Of a stretch of DNA of 64,000 nucleotides, positions 34,754 through 42,985 are shown one piece after another. Under the pieces are notes generated by a model. That model saw nothing but the letters and a program-made list of their open reading frames with translations. It had not been told where the DNA came from and did no database searches. Made by a program: the position numbers and the translations under genes. The DNA comes from an uncultured Ectothiorhodospiraceae bacterium (GTDB taxonomy: Bacteria > Pseudomonadota > Gammaproteobacteria > UBA6429 > Thiohalophilaceae): NCBI GenBank assembly GCA_947259575.1, contig CAMYMU010000049.1:24559-88558 (forward strand), given 5' to 3'. Positions within the stretch are counted from its first letter, which is position 1. Each line of letters begins with the position of its first letter.

Positions 34754-35110
34754 TCAATCAGTTAGCGTAGTTCCATCCTTATTTGAGGGACGACGCCATT
34801 TGATTCCCAGAAGATGCAAAACAAATAATGGCGCAATAAGCAGACAAATAGCACCAATCAGGTGCAGAGCATCTATCGCCAGCAGATTGGTATCATGTGG
34901 ATAAATTCCACGCAGGTACACCACATACCAGATTAGAGGCATGAACACCGCAATGATGGCCAGGCTCTGGGTAATAAGATAAGTAATGCGACTCACCGGT
35001 TTCTGGTTAGCTTTGTCCCGAACAAGGTTGATTGGTATATCAGGGGACTCAACGTTTTTCTTCATCATAGGTAGGATTGCTGCTTTTTTACACACATATA
35101 CTATCGGCAT
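34754..35110 (-). CDS. Small membrane protein, two helices
   Basis: The 118-residue frame has two transmembrane helices (about 43-65 and 77-98: ITQSLAIIAVFMPLIWYVVY, ALHLIGAICLLIAPLFVLHL) and polar ends. The start is uncertain: 35110 (AAAGAGAT upstream) or an internal ATG at 35068. No family is recognised. It is divergent from the FAH-family gene. Confidence 0.6.
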   Translation of the reverse strand: MPIVYVCKKAAILPMMKKNVESPDIPINLVRDKANQKPVSRITYLITQSLAIIAVFMPLIWYVVYLRGIYPHDTNLLAIDALHLIGAICLLIAPLFVLHLLGIKWRRPSNKDGTTLTD

Positions 35111-35233
35111 TAAGATCGATCTCTTTAAATTTCACCTAGATTTTTTACGGGAAATGTCAGAGTAGATTGGCATAATATGCTTAGGAGTTAATTCCCTTTC
35201 AGTGTCAGCAATTTTCAACGTGGGAGAAAAACG

Positions 35234-36007
35234 ATGACAACATGGGTACGTTATTCACACTTGGGTAAAAACAGTTTTGGTATTCTGGCGGGAGAGAAAA
35301 TAAAGGTACATGAAGGTGAACTTTTCGAACAACCAACGGCGACGGGGGAGACTCTGTCATGCCATGATGTCACATTGCTCCCCCCCTGTGAGCCAACCAA
35401 GATGCTAGCGCTATGGAACAACTTTCATCAACGGGCTGAAGTTGAGGGTTTGACCAAACCGGCCCATCCCCTCTATTTCGTCAAGGTAAACAGTTGCTTT
35501 GCTACTAACGGGCAACCCATTCGGCAGCCGGCCAGTTATTCAGGTCCTGTGGTGTTTGAAGGCGAGCTGGGTGTCGTCATTGGAAAGTGTTGTCATCAGG
35601 TTGCGGTAAACGAGGTTGATGAATATATCTTTGGCTATACCTGTGTCAACGATGTGACCGCTAAAGATATTATGAAGGCCGACCCTTCTTTCGTGCAGTG
35701 GTCCCGTGCCAAGGGTTTCGATACTTTCGGTGTGTTTGGCCCCGGCATCGTCACCGGCATCGAACCCGATGTGCTGGAGGTCAAAACGCTGGTTAATGGT
35801 CAAAAGAAACAACATTATCCAATTAATGATATGTTTTATCGGCCGAGGGAAATTGTCAGTATGCTGTCGCAAGATATGACCCTTAATCCCGGCGACGTGA
35901 TAGCCTGTGGTACCTCAATCGGTACGGAACCTATGCCTGCCGGCTGTACTGTGGAGATTGTTATCGACGGCGTCGGTATCTTGAAGAATACCTTCCAGTC
36001 GCCCTGA
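35234..36007 (+). CDS. Fumarylacetoacetate hydrolase family enzyme
   Basis: GGGAGAAAAACG precedes the ATG. The 257-residue protein has the FAH C-terminal fold with the metal-binding set: VFEGELGVVIG (ExE), YTCVNDVTAKDIM (Asp), WSRAKGFDTFGVFGP and ACGTSIGTEPMPAGC. The family carries out hydrolysis of acylpyruvates, decarboxylation or tautomerisation in aromatic or 2-oxo-acid breakdown. The specific substrate is open. Convergent with the exporter gene, only 3 bp apart, so antisense read-through is likely. Confidence 0.9.
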   Translation: MTTWVRYSHLGKNSFGILAGEKIKVHEGELFEQPTATGETLSCHDVTLLPPCEPTKMLALWNNFHQRAEVEGLTKPAHPLYFVKVNSCFATNGQPIRQPASYSGPVVFEGELGVVIGKCCHQVAVNEVDEYIFGYTCVNDVTAKDIMKADPSFVQWSRAKGFDTFGVFGPGIVTGIEPDVLEVKTLVNGQKKQHYPINDMFYRPREIVSMLSQDMTLNPGDVIACGTSIGTEPMPAGCTVEIVIDGVGILKNTFQSP

Positions 36008-36010
36008 GCC

Positions 36011-36745
36011 CTATTTAAGTAGCAGGGCTACCCCACTACCGATAAGTAACAGACTAATGGCACGCTGGAATACCTGCTGCGAGATATTGGCATGGATATG
36101 ACCACCGATGTACATGCCGATAATCATCACTGGCACGCTGACCGCCACTAACAATAAACTGTCCAGGTTATAAAAACCGGTAAACAGATAACCTGCCAGA
36201 CGGACGGCACCATCCAACAAAAAGATCATGGCAAAGGTTGCACGAAAGTGAGATTTATCCATGCCACGCAGTTTCAGATAGATCACATAAAAAGGTCCCC
36301 CTGTCCCAAACAGGGTACCAATTAATCCTCCGAGACTGCCAGCCGGGATGGCCCAGAGCCGGGCACCGACATGGTGTGGGGCAAGATTAGACAGGGTGTA
36401 AATAGCGAACAGAATAATGAACACACCCAGTCCCTTGCTAAGGAGCACCGCATCGACATGCTTAAATATATAGAGTGCCAGCAAAACCCCTATCAGGGAA
36501 AAAGGCAACAGGGGTAACAGGTCATGCCACTTGATATGTTCGCTATGTTTGATGCCATGACTGGCCGATGCCAGATAATCCAGCAGAACGATCATCGGTA
36601 CTGCAACTGACAGTGGGAGCATAAACGCTAGCAGTGGTATAGCAATCAGACCAGAGCCAAACCCCGCCAGCCCACGAACAAAATAGGCAATGACAATGAC
36701 CGCGGCAGCCAGACTCAGTTGAGTTAGAGTTAAGGTTTCAAGCAC
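36011..36745 (-). CDS. TauE/SafE (TSUP) family membrane exporter
   Basis: The start is a GTG at 36745 with GGGTGA in front. The 244-residue product has about eight transmembrane helices and the paired family motifs VRGLAGFGSGLIAIPLLAF and GGLIGTLFGTGGPFYVIYL. TSUP proteins export sulfite, sulfoacetate or related sulfur and organic anions, or import a few substrates. The neighbouring FAH enzyme is convergent, so a shared pathway is not implied. Confidence 0.9.
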   Translation of the reverse strand: MLETLTLTQLSLAAAVIVIAYFVRGLAGFGSGLIAIPLLAFMLPLSVAVPMIVLLDYLASASHGIKHSEHIKWHDLLPLLPFSLIGVLLALYIFKHVDAVLLSKGLGVFIILFAIYTLSNLAPHHVGARLWAIPAGSLGGLIGTLFGTGGPFYVIYLKLRGMDKSHFRATFAMIFLLDGAVRLAGYLFTGFYNLDSLLLVAVSVPVMIIGMYIGGHIHANISQQVFQRAISLLLIGSGVALLLK

Positions 36746-36959
36746 GTATTCACCCGCTGTGTAGTATGTAGCAGCGGTAAGGCATGGATATTTGAGGTCC
36801 GTATAAAAATGAATTTTTAGTCACGATTAATTATCCAAAACCTTGATATGAATCACTCGTTAAATATCTTTTAATTTAGTATGGATCACTAGAATTGCAT
36901 AAGTGTCTAGCAGTGTATCAATTGAAATACTTAACTTACTTAATCGTAATTCGTATATA

Positions 36960-37210
36960 GGAAGTATACCCACCCTTTTTACCCAAAAACCAGTCTACTA
37001 GACTGAATCCAACCCGGAATTTCCTTGTAAAACTGAATTAATTTCGCGCTATTTACTCCCCCCCCACCAACTCGCTAACAGGGATCGCGAGATGTTGTGC
37101 CAGATGCTGAACACCGCGCCGGGTAAGACTGTAAATGGTGAAAAGTATTTAATCGCTACTGCAACACTTAAGCCAGAGTATGGGTTGATTTTAGTTTTTA
37201 CTCGTGCCTC
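36960..37210. repeat. Composite dispersed repeat, longest copy
   Basis: This copy shows all blocks in order: GGAAGTATACCCACCC (36960), AACCCGGAATTTCCTTG (37011), TTAATTTCGCGC, ACCAACTCGCTAACAGGGAT (37066), GAGATGTTGTGCCAGATGCT, TATTTAATCGCTACTGCAAC, CTTAAGCCAGAG and the tail AGTTTTTACTCGTGCCTCAATTATT at 37193-37217. The last bases overlap the stop codon of the leftward gene at 37213. From 37066 to the tail one frame reads HQLANRDREMLCQMLNTAPG and on without a stop, suggesting the repeat derives from a coding sequence. Confidence 0.7.
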
Positions 37211-37212
37211 AA

Positions 37213-37944
37213 TTATTGCAGCGCTGTCTCAATCACACCTTGCAGTGCGCGAACTTGTTTAATCGCTTCTACTCGCTGTGCTTGGTGAAACGAGATAGCT
37301 TCACGTAGTTGCTTCAATGTCATGTCAGACTGCACATAGGCTGGAGGTACTTTATTCACCATGCCTTGATGAATATATCGAGTAATGGCTATCTCAGCCT
37401 TTTGGCGATCAGTTGCCGTCATATCATAAAGCGTTCCCTGATTAATTTTACATTGGATATATTGATTGGGATTCATGGCTTTTTCGTTAACCGCTACTTT
37501 CACCACCTGTTTTTTTCCAGTTGGATCAGTTGCATTCACAATCAAAAAATCAGGTGAGGCAATTGACTCACTATCATCAGACTTGGCAGCGACAATTCTA
37601 AAAGTAATCTTTAACTGTTGCTTATTTTTACTGGCAATCAAATCCATGATCTTCTGATAGTTTTCAACCTGGTTAGTCCACCACCCCAGCACATCATTAA
37701 CAAAACGATCAGCACTCATACTATGCTTTGGTAGCTTGGTCTCAAGCTCTGCCTGTTCCTCTTTTTCTTGCTTTTTGGTCTCTTCTTCTCGCTTTTGTTC
37801 GATCTGGTAAGTTTGATAAGTAATAATCGGAGCTACTTTGGATATACCGATTATTGCCACGATAAACATACCCACTGTTGCTGAAGCTTGAACAATTGCC
37901 GCAATCAAAGCTAACCTTGCTCTGAATCCTTTTTTAACTTCCAT
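37213..37944 (-). CDS. Membrane-anchored coiled-coil protein of unknown function
   Basis: GTAGGAGGAAGAG precedes the ATG. The 243-residue product has one transmembrane helix (10-38), a highly charged coiled coil (about 48-72, EEETKKQEKEEQAELETK), then a soluble domain with TFRIVAAKSDD and DFLIVNATDPTGKKQVVKVAV. The stop codon lies in the tail of a dispersed repeat. No family is recognised; a scaffold or sensor role is possible. Confidence 0.7.
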   Translation of the reverse strand: MEVKKGFRARLALIAAIVQASATVGMFIVAIIGISKVAPIITYQTYQIEQKREEETKKQEKEEQAELETKLPKHSMSADRFVNDVLGWWTNQVENYQKIMDLIASKNKQQLKITFRIVAAKSDDSESIASPDFLIVNATDPTGKKQVVKVAVNEKAMNPNQYIQCKINQGTLYDMTATDRQKAEIAITRYIHQGMVNKVPPAYVQSDMTLKQLREAISFHQAQRVEAIKQVRALQGVIETALQ

Positions 37945-38114
37945 AATCTCTTCCTCCTACACGTCCACTATAGCATTTTGGCTCAAAACAGAGATGGATA
38001 GCACCATAATATCTTCACAGAATATAACCTGATAATGAGCAACAAATGATCTATGTCAATTGATGACCGATTCAAACCCACCGCGATCACACAGGTGGCA
38101 AGTGTGTGGGGAAT

Positions 38115-38146
38115 ACAGATTATTCAGGAGTAATAATCTGTCCCAG
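38115..38146 (-). terminator. Terminator-like palindrome after the TlpA operon
   Basis: ACAGATTATT, loop CAGGAGT, AATAATCTGT is a perfect 10-bp stem. The flanks GGGG-aat and CCC make it a degenerate GGGGACAGA...TCTGTCCC element. It lies 25 bp downstream of the leftward thioredoxin gene. Confidence 0.55.
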
Positions 38147-38170
38147 CAGTCGTGACCCGATTTATTTCTA

Positions 38171-38701
38171 TTATAATTTTAAATCAAGAATCGATTTGAG
38201 TAGCTTTTTGTCTGTCCAGTCACGGGTACCAATGACGCGATAAACAATATGTCCCTGTGGGTCGATAATGTAACTGGTGGGCAGGCCCACTACCGGATAC
38301 TGTTTAATAACTTTGGCATCCTTATCCAGCAATAACGGAAAGGTAACCGGATAATCTGCAGTAAAATTAAATACTGTATCGGCGTCCTCACCCACATTAA
38401 TCGCCAGCATCACAACACCTTTCTGTTTCAGCATCTGATAGGCCTGATCCATGGACGGTAACTCAAATCGACAAGGTGGGCACCATGTCGCCCAGAAGTT
38501 AACAATCACCACACGACCACGGTATTCCGAGAGCTTATGTAGCTTCTCATCAAGATCATATAGCGTAAAATCCGCGGCAAGCGGTTTATCTTTGACGATA
38601 TGCAGCGGTTCCGAATTCGTATTATCCGTCTCGGCATAACCCAACTGGGTAAGACCGATCAGGATAGTAATATATAGAATGTGTTTGAATCGCTTCATCA
38701 T
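38171..38701 (-). CDS. TlpA/ResA-like secreted thioredoxin
   Basis: The 176-residue product has a signal peptide (cleavage near GYAE) and a TlpA-type thioredoxin domain: AADFTLYDLDEKLHKLSEYR, active site NFWATWCPPCRFELP and cis-Pro in VVGLPTSYIID. Such proteins reduce disulfides in the periplasm, for example in cytochrome c maturation. It starts 3 bp after the stop of the preceding secreted-protein gene, so the pair is an operon. Confidence 0.9.
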   Translation of the reverse strand: MMKRFKHILYITILIGLTQLGYAETDNTNSEPLHIVKDKPLAADFTLYDLDEKLHKLSEYRGRVVIVNFWATWCPPCRFELPSMDQAYQMLKQKGVVMLAINVGEDADTVFNFTADYPVTFPLLLDKDAKVIKQYPVVGLPTSYIIDPQGHIVYRVIGTRDWTDKKLLKSILDLKL

Positions 38702-38704
38702 GCG

Positions 38705-39304
38705 CTATTGCTCCGTCGCTGGCGCGATATATACATCTTTCGCACATTGCATATTCTTTATCGTTGTCTGCTGAACTTTACCATTAACTTTCCACTTTAG
38801 GCGCAAATCAAATAGCGAGCCGTGCTTTAGTGGGAACACGCTCATGCCCCAATTGTAATCGGCGGGCTGATAACGCTGCCGTGTAGGTAACAGAGACCAT
38901 TCAAATGCAATCTTCTGCGCCGGTTTTACTTTTCGTGTTTCCCAGATGGCCTGCCAGTCTTCACGTGTTTTAAGTGAAACCTGTTGGCCTTTATATAAAA
39001 TGGCCCATTCATCCAGGTCGTACTCAATCACCTGTTTCGTATCGGCGGGTGCGACATTTTTAAAAACGCTCTGAAAGATACAATGTTCAGCAATTAACTT
39101 AACCTCATCCGGTTCAAAACCCCGACCGGCAAAATACGCTCGAGATTGATCGGGAAGTCGCTGTACAAAGCGGACAGAAAGCACGGGAGTATGCCATTCC
39201 CAGAAAGGTAATTGCGCCTGCTGATCGGTACCCGTGACCAATTCTGCCCTGGCGGCTGGTAAGGTGAACATCAACAAGAGTAAAATGCCTATTAATTTCT
39301 TCAT
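38705..39304 (-). CDS. Secreted protein of unknown function, TlpA partner
   Basis: I start at 39304 (MKKLIGILLLLMF...) because this gives a signal peptide; an in-frame ATG at 39349 adds 15 polar residues. The 199-residue product is beta-rich with three Cys (AEHCIFQS and NMQCAKD visible in the mature part) and a Trp-rich start (PFWEWHTPVLSVRFVQRLP). It lies 3 bp upstream of the TlpA-like gene, suggesting it is a substrate or partner of that thioredoxin. No domain is recognised. Confidence 0.7.
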   Translation of the reverse strand: MKKLIGILLLLMFTLPAARAELVTGTDQQAQLPFWEWHTPVLSVRFVQRLPDQSRAYFAGRGFEPDEVKLIAEHCIFQSVFKNVAPADTKQVIEYDLDEWAILYKGQQVSLKTREDWQAIWETRKVKPAQKIAFEWSLLPTRQRYQPADYNWGMSVFPLKHGSLFDLRLKWKVNGKVQQTTIKNMQCAKDVYIAPATEQ

Positions 39305-39590
39305 ATCAAAATTTGACTCGTCTCTTGAATATCGACCAGAAGTTTCCATTTGATAGCTTAAACCATATCAGGTTTCTCACAAATAACCAGACTATGTGAT
39401 ACTCGCCAGTAATCCGGGACTGCTTATAAGACAGTAGGGTCAGGACATAGACCACATTAGGTTTTACAATGAAAAAAAGCTGTGCGCCCAGAACAGACTT
39501 GTGAGTTAATACGCCTGAATCTAAATCCTGAACAAAATGGATTTTGTATGGTCTTACATCATGTTATGGTATACGACAGCCACAATCAAT

Positions 39591-40328
39591 ATGAAGCAGA
39601 TGAATAACGATACGCCCCCCAGAACAGAATCAATCCCGACGCATAAACCCAGACCGATGATCGACTTATTGGTCAGCATCCTGATTCCATCCATTATCCT
39701 GATGAAATTCAGTGATCCAGAGCACCTGGGGGCAAGCGGCGCATTGATCATTGCGTTAGCCTTTCCGTTGGGATGGGGCGTGTTTGAGTTAATCAAGTAC
39801 AGGAAATTCAATGTCATTGCACTGCTTGGCCTGGTAAGTGTATTACTGACTGGCGGTATTGGCCTATTGCAGATAGATGCAAAATGGTTGGCGGTGAAGG
39901 AAGCGGCTATACCTGGTCTTATCGGTATTGCAATCCTGATCTCCACTTATACGCCTTACCCCCTCATTAAGACCTTATTGTATAACCCTAAGGTGTTAAA
40001 CATAGAAAAGATTGAGATCAAGCTGCAAGAACTCGGTAACACGCAAACATTTGAACGTCGTTTGCAAAATGCGACATACTTTTTGAGCAGTACCTTTCTG
40101 TTTTCAGCCGTTATGAACTACATACTGGCCAAATGGATCGTCACCAGCCAGTCTGGGACCGCCGCATTCAATGAGGAACTTGGACAGATGACGCTGCTTA
40201 GTTATCCTGTGATTGCGATCCCATCTACACTGATGATGTTTGTCATTCTGTATTACCTGTGGCGAACCATACGCATACTCACTGGATTCAAGTTAGAGGA
40301 AATCATGGTCACGCAGAAGGAACAATAG
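39591..40328 (+). CDS. VC0807-like multi-pass membrane protein
   Basis: The 245-residue product (from ATG 39591; 39537 and 39600 are alternatives, none with a clear ribosome site) has six hydrophobic segments and the pattern ALAFPLGWGVFELIKYRKFN, ALLGLVSVLLTGGIGLLQID, KWLAVKEAAIPGLIGIAIL. This matches the VC0807 family of gammaproteobacterial membrane proteins, related to septation protein A-like proteins. The function is unknown. A composite-repeat fragment follows. Confidence 0.75.
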   Translation: MKQMNNDTPPRTESIPTHKPRPMIDLLVSILIPSIILMKFSDPEHLGASGALIIALAFPLGWGVFELIKYRKFNVIALLGLVSVLLTGGIGLLQIDAKWLAVKEAAIPGLIGIAILISTYTPYPLIKTLLYNPKVLNIEKIEIKLQELGNTQTFERRLQNATYFLSSTFLFSAVMNYILAKWIVTSQSGTAAFNEELGQMTLLSYPVIAIPSTLMMFVILYYLWRTIRILTGFKLEEIMVTQKEQ

Positions 40329-40392
40329 GTTCAGACTCGCTAGATAAAACCAGCGCTAAAATCAAATTACTTAGTCACGAAATTCTACGTCG

Positions 40393-40478
40393 GCCTCACC
40401 TAGCAACTCGCAAAAAACGATCCGGAGATGTTATGCCAGATGCTAAACCCGCGCCTGCTAATAACAAGCGCAATGTAT
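40393..40478. repeat. Composite dispersed repeat, head fragment
   Basis: CACCTAGCAACTCGCAAAAA then GATCCGGAGATGTTATGCCA and AGATGCTAAACCC correspond to the head block of the composite repeat (37066-37110). Read in frame it gives QLAKNDPEMLCQMLNP, close to the peptide encoded by the other copies. Confidence 0.6.
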
Positions 40479-40495
40479 AATCAATTCGTTTTCTT

Positions 40496-41080
40496 TTATC
40501 TTACAAAGGTTCGTGACAACAAAAATTTTGTCCAGTCCACATACTGTTCGTTTGACCAACCAGATTCCATGGTTAACTGTTCCCATTGACTAATCGAGAT
40601 CGTAGCCATAAACATATCCGTGGCTTCTTTTATCGACCAACCTTCTGTTAACTTACCTTCTTTATAAAGTGCTTCAATGGCGTTCTGACAGACATCGCGT
40701 AAACATTTCATACTGCTGTTCCAGGCGGCCGCCATGTCCTCATCCGTATCACGCATCATCAACATGGCTTTCGCTAATCCATAGATCTCCGGTATGTAAT
40801 TACCCCAAACTTCGACACAGGCATTAAGCAACTCAGTGCCGGATGTTGCGTTGTTGAGTTGCGCAAGCCGCGCGTCGAGACCTTTGACCTCGTCCACATA
40901 ATTCATGGTCGCGATCATCAGCTCTATTCTTGAGGCAAAGTGGAGATAAACCGCCTGGCGTGAAATACCCGCCTCTTTGGCAATGTCACTCATCTTCACG
41001 CCCTGCCCCTGATGCGCTTCCAGCAGTCGCCAGCTGGCTTCCAGGATTTTTGTTTTTGTATCGATTTCTTCACTTGACAT
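40496..41080 (-). CDS. TetR-family repressor of the divergent NmrA-type oxidoreductase
   Basis: The 194-residue product has a TetR helix-turn-helix (about 28-60: VKMSDIAKEAGISRQAVYLHFASR) and a helical C-terminal domain. Two starts exist, 41092 and 41080. I prefer 41080, since a TTGACA-N17-TATGCT promoter places -10 over the first ATG and +1 at the second, implying a leaderless message. Two TTGACAyAGTGTCAA operators overlap its start and the divergent promoter, so it probably represses itself and the gene at 41156. Confidence 0.85.
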   Translation of the reverse strand: MSSEEIDTKTKILEASWRLLEAHQGQGVKMSDIAKEAGISRQAVYLHFASRIELMIATMNYVDEVKGLDARLAQLNNATSGTELLNACVEVWGNYIPEIYGLAKAMLMMRDTDEDMAAAWNSSMKCLRDVCQNAIEALYKEGKLTEGWSIKEATDMFMATISISQWEQLTMESGWSNEQYVDWTKFLLSRTFVR

Positions 41081-41131
41081 AGTGTCAAGCATATCCTAAG
41101 CTTTACATGATGTCAATTGACACAGTGTCAA
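41074..41131. promoter_or_regulatory. Twin palindromic operators between tetR and the NmrA-type gene
   Basis: TTGACATAGTGTCAA (41074-41088) and TTGACACAGTGTCAA (41117-41131) are 15-bp palindromes differing at one base, centre-to-centre 43 bp, about four helical turns. A further TGTCAATTGACA palindrome (41111-41122) overlaps the second. TTGACA boxes in the operators double as -35 elements: leftward TTGACA (41116-41111), 17 bp, TATGCT; rightward TTGACA (41074), 17 bp, TAAGCT. Binding should block both promoters. Confidence 0.75.
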
Positions 41132-41155
41132 GTGGCTTATTTTAAGGAGACTATT

Positions 41156-41779
41156 ATGAAACTCATCATTTTTGGAGCAACAGGCAGTGTCGGTAAACAG
41201 GTTGTAAATCAGGCACTTAAAAAAGGTCACCAGGTTACCGCCTTTGTGCGCGATGCCGCTAAACTGGCGGTTGAGCATGAAAATCTACGTATCGCGACCG
41301 GCAATGCGATGGATGCCGACTCGGTAGAAAGCGCCATTCAAGGCCATGATGCGGTACTGGTTTCCATTGGCGCAGGCCGCAAAGGCACGGTTCGCTCAGA
41401 AGCGACTCGACACATTATCGCGGCAATGAAAAAGCTGGGTATCCGTCGATTAATCTGCCAGTCGACTCTCGGGGTAGGAAGCAGCCGCGGCAACCTGAAT
41501 ATGGTGTGGAAATACATCATGTTTGGCCTGTTTTTGCGCCAGGCTTATGCCGACCACATTCTTCAGGAAGCACATGTGATGAAAAGCGGGCTGGACTGGA
41601 CGATCGTAAGACCAGGCGCCTTTGTTAACGGCGAGCTAACCGGAGATTATCGTCACGGCTTTTCCGGATCAGACAAAACTACAAAGCTAAAAATTTCTCG
41701 CAGCGATGTAGCAGACTTTATGTTGAAACAACTATTTGATCCCAGGTACCTACACAAAACACCAGGACTATCCTACTAA
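41156..41779 (+). CDS. NAD(P)-binding NmrA/SDR-like oxidoreductase
   Basis: AAGGAG precedes the ATG at 41156. The 207-residue product has the Rossmann motif IIFGATGSVGKQVV (GxxGxxG), GHDAVLVSIGAG and VRPGAFVNGELTGDY, as in the atypical SDR/NmrA-type reductases such as YwnB and SDR_a5-like proteins. These often sense redox state or reduce quinones or flavins. It is repressed, by inference, by the divergent TetR. The SnoaL-like gene 32 bp downstream is likely in the same transcript. Confidence 0.88.
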   Translation: MKLIIFGATGSVGKQVVNQALKKGHQVTAFVRDAAKLAVEHENLRIATGNAMDADSVESAIQGHDAVLVSIGAGRKGTVRSEATRHIIAAMKKLGIRRLICQSTLGVGSSRGNLNMVWKYIMFGLFLRQAYADHILQEAHVMKSGLDWTIVRPGAFVNGELTGDYRHGFSGSDKTTKLKISRSDVADFMLKQLFDPRYLHKTPGLSY

Positions 41780-41811
41780 ATGTGTGAGATTAACGAATGA
41801 GGGAGAACACG

Positions 41812-42198
41812 ATGACTACACCATCAACAAATATTGAGACAAACATCCGCACCCTTGCTGAGCAGTTTGAGTCAGTCTTCAAACAGGGCGATGCCGCACA
41901 CATCGCGCAGTTCTATAGCGATAACGGAATGCTTTTGCCCGCAGGGGTCGATTTTGTTCAGGGAAGAGCCGCGATAAAAACATATTGGCAACAAGCAATG
42001 GATATGGGCATCAAGAACGTCAAGCTCGATCTCATAGAGCTAGAACAACATGGCAATACGGCCATCGAGATCAGCAAGTACACGCTTAGTGACGTGAATG
42101 ACCAAATAGTTGATCAAGGTAAAGGGATTGTGATCTGGAAAAATGAAGCCGGCCACTGGAAGATGCATCGTGATATATGGAACAGCAGCATAGAGTAG
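41812..42198 (+). CDS. SnoaL/DUF4440-like (NTF2-fold) protein
   Basis: I start at the ATG at 41812, which follows GAGGGAGA; an in-frame ATG 15 bp upstream contains that site. The 128-residue product is an NTF2-fold domain: IRTLAEQFESVFKQGDAAHIAQFYSDNGMLLP, then AIKTYWQQAMDMGIKNVKLD and WHKMH-like end (HWKMHRDIWNS). Such proteins are isomerases, hydrolases or ligand binders. Co-transcribed with the NmrA-type gene under TetR control. Confidence 0.8.
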   Translation: MTTPSTNIETNIRTLAEQFESVFKQGDAAHIAQFYSDNGMLLPAGVDFVQGRAAIKTYWQQAMDMGIKNVKLDLIELEQHGNTAIEISKYTLSDVNDQIVDQGKGIVIWKNEAGHWKMHRDIWNSSIE

Positions 42199-42219
42199 TG
42201 GTGGTCTGTCCCCTATGAC

Positions 42220-42936
42220 CTATTCTTCTTCTGGTATACCAGGGAAGCCCGGCACCTCATGATATTCGGATGCGGAATGATTGCAAATCGGGCAATGCTC
42301 GGTAGGTAGTGCAGTAAGCGTTGAACCACACACATTACATACATAATAACGGTTTGGTTCGCCTTCGATACGACCCGCCACTAATCCGAAAAATCGCTTT
42401 GATGCCTTCTTGATCTTAAGGATCAGCTTGCGGTGTTGCTTTTCTGCTTTCCAGGCATAGGTAATGTTCAGGATAGTTTGCTGATGTTTTTCTGCATCAA
42501 TGGCTTTGAGAATTTTTGGATATTCATTGTCTATCTCTTCTGCCTCTACTGTTGTTGCATGTTGGATATTGTCCTTGGTAGTAGCAATATTAAATTCAAG
42601 TTTCTCTGGTGGTTTTACCTTTACACACAGATCCACCAGCAATTTTCTGAAATTGCCTGCATGCACTACCTCCGAGGCAGCCAATCCCCGGAAAAGGTGA
42701 GCAATATTCGGGTAGTTCTCTTTCTCTGCTTGCTTAGCATAAGCACCGTACTTCTGGTGGGCAATAATTTCATCCATATATCGCTGTTGTAACGCCGTAA
42801 TCGTCTTTACATAACTTTCCTGCACAGCCTTCTCGGCGGCCAGACAATTAGCCACTAAAGACAAACACAATGGCAGGCTGATAGCAAATCTTGCCACTCC
42901 GTAAAATCGTATGCAGTATCTATTCGCCAATTTCAA
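42220..42936 (-). CDS. Sec-targeted rubrerythrin-like protein
   Basis: The start is TTG at 42936 with GAGAGGA in front. The 238-residue product has a signal peptide (hydrophobic 14-32, cleavage near NCLAAE), then a ferritin-like four-helix bundle with carboxylate/His motifs EIIAHQKYGAYAKQAEKEN, SEVVHAGNF, TTVEAEEIDNEYP and EKQHRKL. A C-terminal rubredoxin-like knuckle pair follows: CNVCGSTLT and CPICNHSA. Rubrerythrins reduce H2O2 and are usually cytosolic, so export is unusual. A GGTCTGTCCCCT half-repeat abuts its stop. Confidence 0.85.
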   Translation of the reverse strand: MKLANRYCIRFYGVARFAISLPLCLSLVANCLAAEKAVQESYVKTITALQQRYMDEIIAHQKYGAYAKQAEKENYPNIAHLFRGLAASEVVHAGNFRKLLVDLCVKVKPPEKLEFNIATTKDNIQHATTVEAEEIDNEYPKILKAIDAEKHQQTILNITYAWKAEKQHRKLILKIKKASKRFFGLVAGRIEGEPNRYYVCNVCGSTLTALPTEHCPICNHSASEYHEVPGFPGIPEEE

Positions 42937-42985
42937 TATCCTCTCTCAAGAAGAAGGTCTTATAAAATAGTATAGCAACATGTTT

